A stretch of DNA of 64,000 nt from Paenibacillus taiwanensis DSM 18679 (GTDB lineage: Bacteria; Bacillota; Bacilli; Paenibacillales; Paenibacillaceae): NCBI RefSeq assembly GCF_000425125.1, contig NZ_KE384307.1, positions 248,001 through 312,000 of the forward strand, written 5' to 3'. The notes beneath the pieces were generated by a model. It searched no databases. It was not told where the DNA came from and was given only the letters and a program-made list of their open reading frames with translations. Shown in pieces: positions 8,948 through 18,591 of the stretch. The position numbers and the translations under genes are program-made. Within the stretch, counting starts at the first letter, position 1, and each line of letters begins with the position of its first letter.

Positions 8948-10399
8948 TTACTTAATCGTGTAAGGAAGCTTAAACGTCCACAATTCGGTGCCGTTATCCG
9001 AAGCTGTGCTGCCTACGCCAAAGTCATTGTCATTAACAATGACAAGCGTATTGCTATTCACCAGCGACAAGCCTTCAATCTTCTCGTACGGGTAGCCAAA
9101 TTGAACTGCATCAAGTACAGTGCGCTTAGCTGGCGGGAGAATTCCGTTCGCACGTAAGTCAGCAATCGTCATTTGTTCTAGCGCAGTACCTTGCTTGGCA
9201 TCGTCATATTTGCCGAGAATGTTAGTTGCGTTTGACAGGTCAATTGCATATATCCGTTTCAACTGTGCTTTGTCACCGGCATTTTTGTCACGCTCATCAA
9301 TTAGCAGCGTGTTCTCGTTGACGACAACTAGATCAGAAATGACGATGTCTGATTGGGACAGGTTGTTGAATTGCTTCGCGTCCTCCGCCACATAAACATA
9401 TTCAGCTACGGGCTGCAAGGTGGAAAGGTCAAGTTTGATAATTCGCAGCTGACGCGAATTGTCAGTAGACTTGTCCGGGTTACGGAGCGGACTTTGCATA
9501 GCCATGAACATGTATTTGCTGTCAGGCGTAATGCCTACTGCTTCGGCACCACGGTTTTGGCGAAGCTTGTTGTATACCGCTGGCAAAGTTTCACGTGCTG
9601 GCACGAGCGGAGTGGACACCTGCGTACCCCAGCCCTTAGGCACGATCCGTTCGATAAGCGTGCCATCGCGTTTAACGTGGACGATAGAAGGACCGTACTC
9701 ATCTGAGATCCAGAACGAGTCATCTTTTGGATTGTAGGCAAGTCCTTCTATGTCCAGTCCGTAAGGATCATAGGCAAGCTCTTTCTCTGCTTTACTATCA
9801 AAAGGTACTTCGTCACGGCCTTTAATATTGGGTAAGCCTGTAATACGATCATTACCAGTTGCAGGATTAGTACCTTTTACTTTCAGCGGTGTTTGCTCCA
9901 AAATTTTAATTTCGCCTTTTTCAATTTGGATCTTATAAAGACTTGGTGTGTAAGAGGCAAGCGGGAAAGTGCGGCGATTTTTACCGTTAACCTCAACTTC
10001 TCCGTTAGGACCGCGATCCGCCGTGGAGTAAAACACGTTATCAGGGTCACCAGGTATATGTGTTAAAGAGGATCCAATCCCCATTTTCACACTGTCATTT
10101 AGATTAGGTGCATTTAATTTATACTTTCCCGTTAACTCAGGCTTGTCTGTCAAAGCCACACTGCTGCGGAACTCATCCCAATCTACATATTTTCCAGTAG
10201 CTTCACTAAGCGCACGGAGCGGCAAGTATAAACGGCCGTCAATATCCACTGCGGAAGAAGAAGGTGTCACGGCTTGTCCGTTGTTCGTATACGTAATTTG
10301 CTCTGCTGGGGAACCGTTTAGTGCGTTTACGGGTATAACGTTTGTTCCTACTGTGAGTGTAAGTGCTGCTGTAGCAGCAATTAGCCATTTGTGATTCAT
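8948..10399 (-). CDS. exported esterase-like (phytase-like) protein with stalk domain
   Basis: A 483-residue protein with a signal peptide (MNHKWLIAATAALTLTVGT). Residues about 35-90 form a copper amine oxidase-like stalk domain (DIDGRLYLPLRALSEATGKY), common in Paenibacillus surface proteins. The rest matches the 'esterase-like activity of phytase' beta-propeller family: PGDPDNVFYSTADRGPNG, YDPYGLDIEGLAYNP, DSFWISDEYGPSI and EKIEGLSLVNSNTLVIVND. It is probably a secreted phosphatase or esterase; the substrate is unknown. The ATG at 10399 with AAGGGGG upstream is chosen over a TTG seven codons earlier. Confidence 0.85.
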   Translation of the reverse strand: MNHKWLIAATAALTLTVGTNVIPVNALNGSPAEQITYTNNGQAVTPSSSAVDIDGRLYLPLRALSEATGKYVDWDEFRSSVALTDKPELTGKYKLNAPNLNDSVKMGIGSSLTHIPGDPDNVFYSTADRGPNGEVEVNGKNRRTFPLASYTPSLYKIQIEKGEIKILEQTPLKVKGTNPATGNDRITGLPNIKGRDEVPFDSKAEKELAYDPYGLDIEGLAYNPKDDSFWISDEYGPSIVHVKRDGTLIERIVPKGWGTQVSTPLVPARETLPAVYNKLRQNRGAEAVGITPDSKYMFMAMQSPLRNPDKSTDNSRQLRIIKLDLSTLQPVAEYVYVAEDAKQFNNLSQSDIVISDLVVVNENTLLIDERDKNAGDKAQLKRIYAIDLSNATNILGKYDDAKQGTALEQMTIADLRANGILPPAKRTVLDAVQFGYPYEKIEGLSLVNSNTLVIVNDNDFGVGSTASDNGTELWTFKLPYTIK

Positions 10400-10603
10400 A
10401 ATCGAGAAATCCCCCTTCAATCGTTAACGTGCTCGTATTTAGTCGAATTATAGCAGTCACTTGTTAAGCTTACGTAATGGCGATGTTGAAATTGTGTAAA
10501 TAAAAATGAAACGGGCCATTTACTTGCTCTAATCGGAGTGTGACGATAGGCTCCCGTTAGCAGATTTCAGATGCTATATTTTGCTATTTGTTTCGTAAGC
10601 ATA

Positions 10604-10633
10604 TTGACATTGAAAATTAGGTTGTGGTATATA
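10604..10633 (+). promoter_or_regulatory. sigma-A type promoter of htpG
   Basis: TTGACA at 10604-10609 and TATATA at 10628-10633 with an 18-base spacer. Transcription would start around 10640, at the edge of the CIRCE operator. The roughly 200 bases between this promoter and the divergent esterase gene hold no other feature I can name. Confidence 0.75.
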
Positions 10634-10643
10634 AAAAGAAGTG

Positions 10644-10670
10644 TTAGCACTCAACAGGAAAGAGTGCTAA
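10644..10670 (+). promoter_or_regulatory. CIRCE element (HrcA operator) before htpG
   Basis: TTAGCACTC, nine bases, GAGTGCTAA: a perfect match to the CIRCE consensus, placed right at the predicted transcription start. It indicates HrcA repression of htpG under non-stress conditions. A second CIRCE lies before groES at 25739. Confidence 0.95.
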
Positions 10671-10770
10671 TCATGGCGAACTGTATATATGACCGCTGCG
10701 CCCCCAATGGTTATGCCAGGTGAGCCAGCGTTAATCTATTAATTTCTTTACATTGAAAGGGGATCTATTC

Positions 10771-12654
10771 ATGGCCAAGAAGCAGTTCAAAGCAGAATCC
10801 AAACGATTGCTGGAAATGATGATCAACTCCATTTACACACAACGAGAAATCTTCTTAAGAGAGCTTATTTCGAATGCTAGCGATGCAATCGATAAGATGT
10901 ACTACAAGGCGCTTGCGGACGACAAGTTAGTATTTAACAAAGAAGATTATTACATTAAAGTAGCTGTCGATAAAGACAGCAGAACGTTAACGATTACAGA
11001 CACAGGCATTGGGATGTCCAAGGATGAACTCGAAAATAACCTTGGGGTAATCGCCAAGAGCGGATCGTTGGCCTTTAAGTCAGAAAATGAATCAAAAGAC
11101 GGACATAACATTATCGGTCAATTCGGGGTTGGATTCTACTCCGCCTTTATGGTTGCAGACGTTGTAACAGTAGTCAGCAAAGCGTTCGGTAGCGATGAGG
11201 CATTTAAGTGGGAGTCCAAAGGTGCTGACGGATACACGATTGTACCGTGTGAGAAGGATACAGCAGGAACCGAGATTACGCTGCAAATTAAAGCGAATAC
11301 GGAAGAAGATCAATATGACGAGTATTTGGAAGAGTACCGCCTCAGATCGATTATTAAGAAATATTCCGACTTTATACGTTACCCGATCAAGATGGATGTG
11401 AAGGGGCAACGGCCTAAAGAAGGCAGCGAAGAGAACGAACTGGAAGACTACCAAGAAGAACAGACGATCAACAGCATGGTACCGATCTGGCGGAAAAATA
11501 AAAACGAGCTGACGACCGAAGATTATGAGCGCTTCTACAACGAAAAGCGTTATGGCTTCGATAAGCCGTTAAAGCACATCCATATTAGCGCGGACGGCGC
11601 AGTGGTGTACAAAGCAATTTTGTTTATTCCAGAGCATACGCCATTTGATTATTACACGAAGGAATACGAGAAAGGTCTTGAACTTTATTCCAACGGTGTG
11701 CTTATCATGAACAAATGTTCAGATCTGCTGCCAGACTATTTTGGTTTTGTTAAAGGTATGGTCGATTCAGAAGATCTGTCCTTGAATATTTCACGTGAGA
11801 TGTTACAGCATGACCGCCAATTGCATCTAATTGCCAAGAACATCAAAAACAAAATCAAGAGCCAACTGCAAAGCTTGCTGAAGGATGAGCGTGAGAAATA
11901 TGAAACGTTCTACAAATCGTTTGGCAGACAGCTCAAATATGGTGTGTACAGCGATTACGGCGCTAATAAAGAAACATTGCAAGATTTGGTTATGTTCTAT
12001 TCTTCCACCGAGAAGAAGCTGGTGACGTTGGATGAGTATGTATCCAGAATGCCAGAGGAACAAAAGTACATTTATTATGCGTCTGGTGAATCGATTGAGC
12101 GTATCGAGAAGCTGCCGCAAGCCGAGATGGTTGCTGATAAAGGTTATGAGATTCTGTACTTCACTGATGATATCGATGAGTTTGCGATTAAGACGATTAT
12201 GCAGTACAAAGAGAAGGAGTTCCGTTCTGTATCCTCCGGCGACTTGGGTATTGAAGCCGATGAGAACGACCAGGCAGAAGAAGCGAACGACAATGACAAT
12301 AAGGTGTTGTTCGAAGCGATGCAGAGCATTCTGACAGGCAAAGTGAAGCAAGTAAAAGCATCCAAGCGATTGAAGTCTCATCCGGTGTGCTTGTCCACTG
12401 AGGGCGAACTGTCCATAGAGATGGAAAAAATATTAAAGGCGATGCCTAACAGCCAGGATGTTCAAGCAGATAAAGTGCTGGAAATCAACGTGAACCACGA
12501 AGTGTTCCAATCTTTGAAAAATGCGCAGGCAGCGGACCAAGAGAAGCTGAATCTGTACACCAACCTGCTGTACAACCAAGCGCTGTTGATTGAAGGCCTG
12601 CCAATTCAAGACCCTGTTCAATTTACGAACGATATGTGCAAAGTTATGGTGTAA
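10771..12654 (+). CDS. htpG: chaperone HtpG (Hsp90)
   Basis: A 627-residue bacterial Hsp90, an ATP-dependent cytosolic chaperone. The GHKL ATP site is at the N-terminus: [14 protein letters not shown] (Asn binding Mg), [12 protein letters not shown], and [16 protein letters not shown]. The middle-domain catalytic Arg lies in [11 protein letters not shown]. Length and order fit the family. The ATG at 10771 follows AAAGGGGAT at proper spacing; an in-frame TTG six codons earlier is less likely. The leader holds a CIRCE element, so it belongs to the HrcA regulon here. Confidence 0.97.
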   Translation: MAKKQFKAESKRLLEMMINSIYTQREIFLRELISNASDAIDKMYYKALADDKLVFNKEDYYIKVAVDKDSRTLTITDTGIGMSKDELENNLGVIAKSGSLAFKSENESKDGHNIIGQFGVGFYSAFMVADVVTVVSKAFGSDEAFKWESKGADGYTIVPCEKDTAGTEITLQIKANTEEDQYDEYLEEYRLRSIIKKYSDFIRYPIKMDVKGQRPKEGSEENELEDYQEEQTINSMVPIWRKNKNELTTEDYERFYNEKRYGFDKPLKHIHISADGAVVYKAILFIPEHTPFDYYTKEYEKGLELYSNGVLIMNKCSDLLPDYFGFVKGMVDSEDLSLNISREMLQHDRQLHLIAKNIKNKIKSQLQSLLKDEREKYETFYKSFGRQLKYGVYSDYGANKETLQDLVMFYSSTEKKLVTLDEYVSRMPEEQKYIYYASGESIERIEKLPQAEMVADKGYEILYFTDDIDEFAIKTIMQYKEKEFRSVSSGDLGIEADENDQAEEANDNDNKVLFEAMQSILTGKVKQVKASKRLKSHPVCLSTEGELSIEMEKILKAMPNSQDVQADKVLEINVNHEVFQSLKNAQAADQEKLNLYTNLLYNQALLIEGLPIQDPVQFTNDMCKVMV

Positions 12655-12719
12655 GCTATAATTATCATCAATTAAGATATTAAGGATGGTTGCTGCTGCA
12701 AGCAGCTCACATCACCTAT

Positions 12720-12758
12720 AATAACCCGACATCGGAGCTATATCCGATTCGGGTTATT
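12720..12758. terminator. bidirectional terminator between htpG and the ligD polymerase gene
   Basis: Long inverted repeat (AATAACCCGA-c-ATCGGA / TCCGAT-TCGGGTTATT) with a 6-base loop. It is T-rich on both sides and placed between convergent genes. Confidence 0.8.
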
Positions 12759-12782
12759 TGGTCTGTGTTGCCCTGTTTTTGT

Positions 12783-13676
12783 TTATTTTTGTCGCTGCGT
12801 TTGGAATGCTTGCAGCGTCTCCGTCAAAGTCTGTACGGGTGCTTGCTCCAACAAATCTCCGATTTGTGACAGGCGAGCCTCCGCATTCAGCAGCGTAAAG
12901 TCACGTGGACTTGGATTGCGTTCGACTTCCTCCCAAGTTAGAGGCATCGAAATGGTCGCAAATGGAGTGGCTCTGGGCGTATACGCAGCTGCAATCGTAC
13001 GACCGATGTCGTGCTGTGCATAATCGATGTAGATGCGAGTACCACGATCCTTTTTCAGTCGCTCGATCGTAAAAAGTTTTGGTGATTGCTGGCACAGATA
13101 CTGCGCTACAAATAAACCAAACGACTTCAATTGGGCAAAGGTCGGTCCTCGTTGCAGCTTGATTACGACTTGCACGCCGGTTGCACCAGAGGTTTTCGGT
13201 ACACTGTCGATACCTAAGGAGCGCAGGAGTTGTCCTACAAGGGCAGCGGCTTCCATAATTCGCGGTTCTACAGGGACGGAAGGATCAAGATCAATGATCC
13301 ATTGCTCCGGAAGCTCATCGCCTACGGTGTGCAAGGAAGGGTGAAATTCCAAACTTGCCAGATTGGCAAGCCAAATCAACGTAGGCAAATTGTTAAGCAG
13401 CACATACTCATGCTGACCATGCCATGCTGTGTCTACAAATTCAGGCGTGGGCTGCGGGCAATTTTTCTGATAAAAGGACTCCGCGTATACACCATCTGGG
13501 TATCGAATCGTAGTTAAATAACGTTTCTGGCAATACCGAATCAAGTAAGGAGCAACAGGCAGCAAAAGTTTCACATAATCGGCTTTGGTTAATCCAAGTT
13601 CAGGCCACAACAGCTTGTCTGGATTAGATAAAGACACCTCATGCCCTTCGATTTGGAGTGAATATTTAGCTGCCAC
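12783..13676 (-). CDS. LigD-type polymerase domain protein (end joining)
   Basis: A 297-residue stand-alone version of the LigD polymerase/primase domain, which fills in ends during bacterial non-homologous end joining. It opens with LSNPDKLLWPELGLTKADY, the usual start of this domain. It carries the catalytic D-x-D in WIIDLDPSVP and the downstream SGATGVQVVIKL segment. It lies 72 bases after the ligase gene and in the same direction as ku. In most bacteria this domain is fused to the ligase; here it is separate. Confidence 0.9.
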   Translation of the reverse strand: MAAKYSLQIEGHEVSLSNPDKLLWPELGLTKADYVKLLLPVAPYLIRYCQKRYLTTIRYPDGVYAESFYQKNCPQPTPEFVDTAWHGQHEYVLLNNLPTLIWLANLASLEFHPSLHTVGDELPEQWIIDLDPSVPVEPRIMEAAALVGQLLRSLGIDSVPKTSGATGVQVVIKLQRGPTFAQLKSFGLFVAQYLCQQSPKLFTIERLKKDRGTRIYIDYAQHDIGRTIAAAYTPRATPFATISMPLTWEEVERNPSPRDFTLLNAEARLSQIGDLLEQAPVQTLTETLQAFQTQRQK

Positions 13677-13748
13677 AGGTTGGAGCTCCTTTCTATCACC
13701 AAGCCATTAATTTGCGAATGAGAATAAATGAAGGTGGGCATTTAGCGT

Positions 13749-14726
13749 TTAATTTAACAGGTGCTGTTTGCTTGGCAGGGCTAAAAGCTTTGGATGCCTG
13801 AGTACACCTGCACTGGTAAGCTCAAGTGCCATCACATCACATGGAAGCGGCTGCGAGAACCATTGCAGTTGTTCTCGTTTTAATTCAGTTGGAAAGGATG
13901 CAAGGCTGCCGACTATGGGCTTACTAACGCCATATTGTTGAGTCCATTTTTGCAGCAGGGTGCGATGCGTTTCGTTTAATCCACTTGCTACTCTTCCCAC
14001 ATAGATACCATCGACTTGTAAAAGGATCAAGCTTGCGATTCTGCCGTTATTTATAATGTAACCAACAGCAAGTACAGTGAGATTTAAACGTTTTTTCCGC
14101 TTTACCCATTCTCGATGCAATTTACCTTGTCGATAAGGAGAATGACGATGTTTGCTTACGATTCCTTCCCACCCGTTTGCTTCCACCCACTCCCACAATG
14201 CAGATCCATTAGTAAATACGTCGGTTACAAACAAAGACGCAGTACGTTCTGGCATCAGCTCTAGCAAGGTTTGATGTCGTTGCTCATAGGGGTATTGACG
14301 CATATCTTCACCATTAAAGGCCAATAAATCAAACACCACATACGTAAGAGTGAACTGTTGCCACGTGGAGCTAGCTGAGCGCTGTCTTTTTAAAATAAGG
14401 GAAAAGGATGGACGCTGTAATTCTGAGTCAAAAACGACAGCTTCACCGTCCAACAAGACAGAATGACCTTCAAGGGGAAGGTAGGCAGCTAAAGCAGCAG
14501 CGATAGGTTGATATTGTGCTGTCCGCTTTTCCATTTTACGTGTATATAGTTCAATATGGCCCTCGTGGATGAAGGCCAACAATCGAATACCGTCCCATTT
14601 TAACTGATGCAGCCAATCAGCGCCCTCTGGCAACGATGGAACAGGCAGTGGGGCCATCGGATCGAAACGCTGATCCAAATGGATGCCAGAAGGCAGCGGG
14701 TGATCTAGCTGCCGCACCTTGCTCAC
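13749..14726 (-). CDS. ATP-dependent DNA ligase (LigD ligase domain)
   Basis: A 325-residue ATP-dependent ligase. The adenylation Lys is in HQLKWDGIRLLAF (motif I), followed by LLDGEAVVFD (motif III), ANGWEGIVSKHRHSPY (motif IV) and EWVKRKK (motif V). An OB-fold follows. It seals the double-strand breaks aligned by Ku. Its GTG start overlaps the ku stop codon (GTGA), so the two are translationally coupled. No polymerase or phosphoesterase domain is attached. Confidence 0.9.
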   Translation of the reverse strand: MSKVRQLDHPLPSGIHLDQRFDPMAPLPVPSLPEGADWLHQLKWDGIRLLAFIHEGHIELYTRKMEKRTAQYQPIAAALAAYLPLEGHSVLLDGEAVVFDSELQRPSFSLILKRQRSASSTWQQFTLTYVVFDLLAFNGEDMRQYPYEQRHQTLLELMPERTASLFVTDVFTNGSALWEWVEANGWEGIVSKHRHSPYRQGKLHREWVKRKKRLNLTVLAVGYIINNGRIASLILLQVDGIYVGRVASGLNETHRTLLQKWTQQYGVSKPIVGSLASFPTELKREQLQWFSQPLPCDVMALELTSAGVLRHPKLLALPSKQHLLN

Positions 14727-15985
14727 GGCTTGTCCGCGCTGCGGCTCGTACGTCTGCGCGGCGCGGGTGCACTAGCCGCGCTGTCATTGCCAGCGGCCGC
14801 AGGCAGCGCGTCCGCTTTGCGGCTGCGTGTCCGCTTCGTGCGGGCAGGCTCCGCGGTGAGTGGCGCTACGGCCGAATTAGCGCCAGCACTGCTGCTCGCG
14901 GCAGGAGCATCCCCCGCCACGTTGCGCCGCTTGCGTGAATCAGCGGCAGCAGCGTCTCCCGCCGCAGTGCGCCGTTTGCGTGAGCCTGCGGTTGGCTTAG
15001 CGCTTGCAGGGTCTAGCCCAGCCTGCCCTTTGGCTGCGCCCCTGCCCTGTGCCTGTGAGCGGCGGCTGCTCGCAGCTCGAGTAGCGCTCGTCGCAGCCGT
15101 ATCGTCTACCGCAGGCACAGCTTTCGCTTGCGTCGCCAAGTTCTGCCTTGCTGCTCCGCCGGCTTGGGCACCAGCTATGCCGCTAGCTGCCGCCGCTCCG
15201 CTGTCTGGCACAACAGGCTGCATGGCCTGAATGCTGGCCTGCAACGCCGCCATCAGATCGACGATTGGTGGCTCGTTACTTGCCGCAGGTGCTGTAGTTA
15301 TCTCTTTGCCCGTTATTTTTTCCTGAATGCGCGTAAGCAGCCGTTCACGGTATTCGTCTGTATATTTTTCCGGCTCAAAATGACTGGATAACTGGTTGAT
15401 TAGCACTTGGGCCATCTCCAGTTCCTTCGGATTAATGTGGATGTTCTCAGGTATGTTGGGTACTTGCCCAGAACTGCGAATTTCATCTGGATAATGCATC
15501 GTCTCCATCACCAGGCAGTTATCAAGCACACGTATAGCAGCCAAGCTGCTTTTGGCGCGTAATGTTACTTTAGCAATCCCAATCTTGTTCGTGCTGCTAA
15601 GCGCTTCGCGAAGCAATTGATACGCGTTGCCACCAGCCTGATCAGGGGAAAGATAATACGTTTTTTGGTAATAAATCGGATCAATTTGTGTCAAATCAAC
15701 AAAATCTAAGATGGCAATCGCACGATTAGCGTCATCTTGTAAAGTGTCAAGTTCATCTTTGGTAAAGAGCACAAAATGTCCTTTTTCATATTCATAACCT
15801 TTCACAATATCGTTCCATGCCACTTCCGTGTCACATACGGGGCACTGGCGTACATAGTTTAATGGACTGCCGCACACCGAATGAATCATTCGTAATGAAA
15901 TATCTTTGTCTTCGGTAGCGGAGTGCATTTTGACAGGAACGTGGACGAGGCCAAAGCTGATTGCTCCCTTCCAGACGGTATGCAT
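14723..15985 (-). CDS. ku: Ku protein with long basic, low-complexity tail
   Basis: Bacterial Ku binds DNA ends and recruits LigD. Residues 1-255 are the core: MHTVWKGAISFGLVHVPVKM, then YEYEKGHFVLFTKDEL and MAQVLINQLSSHFEPEKYTD. After that comes a tail of about 165 residues rich in Ala, Arg, Lys and Ser with internal repetition (SRKRRTAAGDAAAA followed by DSRKRRNVAGDAPAA). The tail's DNA is visibly richer in G+C than its surroundings. The start at 15985 gives the AGGAG site a normal spacing; an adjacent ATG at 15988 is possible. It is first gene of the ku-ligase-polymerase operon. Confidence 0.93.
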   Translation of the reverse strand: MHTVWKGAISFGLVHVPVKMHSATEDKDISLRMIHSVCGSPLNYVRQCPVCDTEVAWNDIVKGYEYEKGHFVLFTKDELDTLQDDANRAIAILDFVDLTQIDPIYYQKTYYLSPDQAGGNAYQLLREALSSTNKIGIAKVTLRAKSSLAAIRVLDNCLVMETMHYPDEIRSSGQVPNIPENIHINPKELEMAQVLINQLSSHFEPEKYTDEYRERLLTRIQEKITGKEITTAPAASNEPPIVDLMAALQASIQAMQPVVPDSGAAAASGIAGAQAGGAARQNLATQAKAVPAVDDTAATSATRAASSRRSQAQGRGAAKGQAGLDPASAKPTAGSRKRRTAAGDAAAADSRKRRNVAGDAPAASSSAGANSAVAPLTAEPARTKRTRSRKADALPAAAGNDSAASAPAPRRRTSRSADKP

Positions 15986-16133
15986 CATTATTCTCCTGTT
16001 CTTCATTCATATTTGTGTAGGTTCAGTATGTGAAATTGCGGGTGGATTTACACGGGCAAGAGATGGGAATGTCATGTATGTTTCGGGCGGTTCCAAGCCA
16101 AATTAAGCATACCGACATAGGAGGAGGTTCGCG

Positions 16134-16319
16134 ATGAACGTAGAACGTGCCAAACAAATATATGAAATGAAGGATACGGTGCCTGTAAAATTAGACGGAG
16201 AACAATCGGTCTGGATTGAACATGTGGATACGGCAAATGGAATGGCGACCGTTCAGGTAGGTGCTAACCCAACAAATACAGAAACTGTATCGGTAGAACG
16301 TCTCATTGAGTCTAACTAA
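16134..16319 (+). CDS. sspH: small acid-soluble spore protein, H-type
   Basis: A 61-residue protein that matches the H-type SASP family along its length: MNVERAKQIYEMKDTVPV, a central VWIEHVDTANGMA, and a C-terminal ETVSVERLIES. These are minor proteins of the spore core, expressed in the forespore. AGGAGG lies eight bases before the ATG. It is divergent from ku; both are plausibly spore-expressed, but I could not pick out a sigma-G promoter. It is good evidence that the organism forms endospores. Confidence 0.9.
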   Translation: MNVERAKQIYEMKDTVPVKLDGEQSVWIEHVDTANGMATVQVGANPTNTETVSVERLIESN

Positions 16320-16362
16320 AGGTGAGATCGGAAAGATCCAATTTATGATAAGGGTATATGAT

Positions 16363-16405
16363 GCTGCGCAATTAAGGCTCGATGAAGCCCGTTGCGCAGC
16401 CTTTT
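16363..16405 (+). terminator. terminator after sspH
   Basis: Stem GCTGCGCAA / TTGCGCAGC around a 20-base loop, directly followed by CTTTTTGCTT. Confidence 0.85.
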
Positions 16406-16549
16406 TGCTTTGTAGACACGGGCCTCTAATTGCTTGGAGTTCTATGATCACTTTTTATTTATGTTATAATGAGGTGTTAGTTAAGCTTGCTATTGTGATT
16501 CGTCATGCAGCAAGCTGCACGGAACAATTCATGCAGGAGGGGATCAGGT

Positions 16550-17026
16550 GTGCAGACGGCGAACTTTTCATTTCGCTCTATGAGCGAGGCTGATACGGAG
16601 CGTTTGGCGACTCGTGTGGCTGAACATTGTGGCCCAGGAACCGTAATCGCGCTGGATGGAGACTTGGGCGCAGGCAAAACACGCTTTTCACAAGCCATTG
16701 CCAAGGCGCTTGGAGTTACAGATGTAGTCAACAGCCCCACATTTACGATCATTAAAGAATATAACGGCGCAACATTGCCGCTTTATCATATGGATGTATA
16801 CCGGATCAGCATGGCTGAGGCGGATGAGCTTGGTCTTGACGAGTATTTTTACGGAGACGGTGTATCATTGGTGGAATGGTCGAGCATTATTACGCCCATT
16901 TTGCCACCAACTTATTTGCACTTGTACTTGCAGTATGAAGGCGAGCATGAACGTATTATTCGGATGACAGCTTATGGAGAGCCTTATGTAACTTGGTTGA
17001 ATCAATTGAAATGGAGCGGAGTGTAA
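16550..17026 (+). CDS. tsaE: tRNA t6A synthesis ATPase TsaE
   Basis: TsaE is the ATPase partner of the TsaB-TsaD complex that makes N6-threonylcarbamoyladenosine at tRNA position 37. The 158-residue protein has a Walker A motif (GDLGAGKTRFSQA, about residues 38-50), then VNSPTFTIIKEY, LYHMDVYR and a Trp-containing SLVEWSS, all typical. The GTG at 16550 follows GGAGGGG by six bases, so I prefer it to an ATG 15 codons upstream. It begins a four-gene group tsaE-tsaB-rimI-tsaD. Confidence 0.93.
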   Translation: MQTANFSFRSMSEADTERLATRVAEHCGPGTVIALDGDLGAGKTRFSQAIAKALGVTDVVNSPTFTIIKEYNGATLPLYHMDVYRISMAEADELGLDEYFYGDGVSLVEWSSIITPILPPTYLHLYLQYEGEHERIIRMTAYGEPYVTWLNQLKWSGV

Positions 17027-17027
17027 T

Positions 17028-17876
17028 ATGTCGTACGATACGGAACAACATCGCAGATTACTTGCTTTTGACACATCAACAGCAACGCTTGCTGCGGCCC
17101 TCATGCAAGGAGGGAATGTGAAGCAGTGCATACACGATAATGCGGAGCGGAATCATTCGATTAAGCTAGTACCTGCTATGCATCAAATGCTGCAAAAGGA
17201 GCAATGGGGGGAGGCGCAGCTTGATGGTATAGCGGTTGGTATTGGTCCAGGCTCTTATACAGGGGTACGGATTGCTGTCACGGCGGCCAAGACGATCGCA
17301 TGGGCTTGGGATAAGCCAGTTATCGGTGTCTCTAGCCTAAAAGCGCTAGTTTTAACCGGGACTGCTCAATATGCAAACTCATCCAAGCAAGGCGAGGCGG
17401 CGGCTCACTCTGCCACTAATCCGGATGCTTTGTTTACCGTATATCCGCTTATGAATGCACGTAGAGGACAAGTCTATACCGCTACATTTGCGGGCGTGCA
17501 TAAGGAGCTTCATACACTAATGGATCATACTTCTGACGCTGGAAGCCGAGAGCGTACTTGTCAAGTAGAACGGGAAGACAGCATTCGGATGTTCGTTGAA
17601 GTAGCTGAGGAAGCGGAGCAATTGTTGCTGAAGGATTCGAATCGATATGTATTGTTTGTTGGTGAGACGATACAGCAGCAAACGATATTGGACGAGCTGT
17701 TGAGTAAGTTTGGTTCGCGTATACAAGTCATTCCATGTGAAATGGATGCAGGCTGGATTGGCTTATTGGGGCAGGCGGCACTGACTCGTGGTGAGCGGTC
17801 TGACGTACATCGTTTAGAGCCTAATTACACGCAAGTGACAGAGGCAGAAGCCAAATTAAATGCAAATCAAACGTAG
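17028..17876 (+). CDS. tsaB: tRNA t6A synthesis protein TsaB
   Basis: A 282-residue TsaB, the ASKHA-fold scaffold that pairs with TsaD. It shows LLAFDTSTATLAAALMQGG at the start, then GIAVGIGPGSYTGVRIAVT and GVSSLKAL. The protein is longer than the E. coli form because of an insertion near residues 105-125 (SSKQGEAAAHSATNPD). The ATG is one base after the tsaE stop, so the genes are coupled. A gap of 195 bases with no visible gene follows before rimI. Confidence 0.92.
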   Translation: MSYDTEQHRRLLAFDTSTATLAAALMQGGNVKQCIHDNAERNHSIKLVPAMHQMLQKEQWGEAQLDGIAVGIGPGSYTGVRIAVTAAKTIAWAWDKPVIGVSSLKALVLTGTAQYANSSKQGEAAAHSATNPDALFTVYPLMNARRGQVYTATFAGVHKELHTLMDHTSDAGSRERTCQVEREDSIRMFVEVAEEAEQLLLKDSNRYVLFVGETIQQQTILDELLSKFGSRIQVIPCEMDAGWIGLLGQAALTRGERSDVHRLEPNYTQVTEAEAKLNANQT

Positions 17877-18071
17877 CGGGTAAACCGTTAGCTTAACTAA
17901 ATAACTAGATGAGCTATCAGCTTTTCGAAGTAAAGGAACAGAAGAAGCGTAAGGGTAAAGGTGAGTCAGGACGTAAAGTGTTGCCTGTAAGGGTGGCTGG
18001 ACGTTTGAACTGAGCGTTTTGCTGGACATACAAGAGTTTAGAGGGAAAAGAAGTGGAAGGAGCAGAGCGGG

Positions 18072-18590
18072 ATGAAGGAAATGAAACGGGACCAAGCTGA
18101 ATTACAGGCTGTCACATACGTGCGAGGGATGGAAATTACCGATGTTGAGCAGGTCATACAGGTCGAACACGCCTCTTTTACAGTGCCGTGGACAAATGAC
18201 GCTTTTCATAATGAGTTGACCACCAACCTTTTTGCCCGATATATTGTTATCGAACATGAAGGACGGATAGCAGGATACGCCGGCATGTGGACGATCCTGG
18301 ATGAAGCGCATGTCACCAACATTGCAGTTCATCCTGACTTTCGCAGACGAGGATGGGGCGAATGGCTGCTGCGGGAGTTGATTGCTCGTGCAATCGCACT
18401 TGGTATGGTAAAAATGACGCTTGAAGTACGAGTGACAAATCTTACGGCACAGCAGTTGTACCGTAAATTCAAATTTGAACCCGCCGGTGTTCGTAAAGGC
18501 TATTACTCCGATAATCAAGAGGATGCTTTAATTATGTGGACGGATTTGCAGCAGCTGTGCAGTATTCAGAGTGAAGTAGGTGAGAGTTAA
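18072..18590 (+). CDS. rimI: ribosomal-protein S18-alanine N-acetyltransferase RimI
   Basis: A 172-residue GNAT enzyme. RimI acetylates the N-terminal Ala of ribosomal protein S18. It carries the acetyl-CoA binding block VHPDFRRRGWGEWLLREL (RxxGxG/A type), the N-terminal VEHASFTVPWTNDAF typical of RimI, and the C-terminal NLTAQQLYRKFKFEPAG and KGYYSD. It has an extended N-terminus of about 18 residues; an ATG three codons later is an alternative start. It sits between tsaB and tsaD, the conserved Bacillales order. Confidence 0.9.
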   Translation: MKEMKRDQAELQAVTYVRGMEITDVEQVIQVEHASFTVPWTNDAFHNELTTNLFARYIVIEHEGRIAGYAGMWTILDEAHVTNIAVHPDFRRRGWGEWLLRELIARAIALGMVKMTLEVRVTNLTAQQLYRKFKFEPAGVRKGYYSDNQEDALIMWTDLQQLCSIQSEVGES

Positions 18591-18591
18591 G

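Noticed and set aside
11827-12381. 184-codon frame antisense to htpG
   Set aside because: Shadow of the chaperone gene without any recognisable feature.
14730-15230. Ala-rich 166-codon frame opposite the Ku tail
   Set aside because: Produced by the G+C-rich repeats coding the Ku tail; no start signal.
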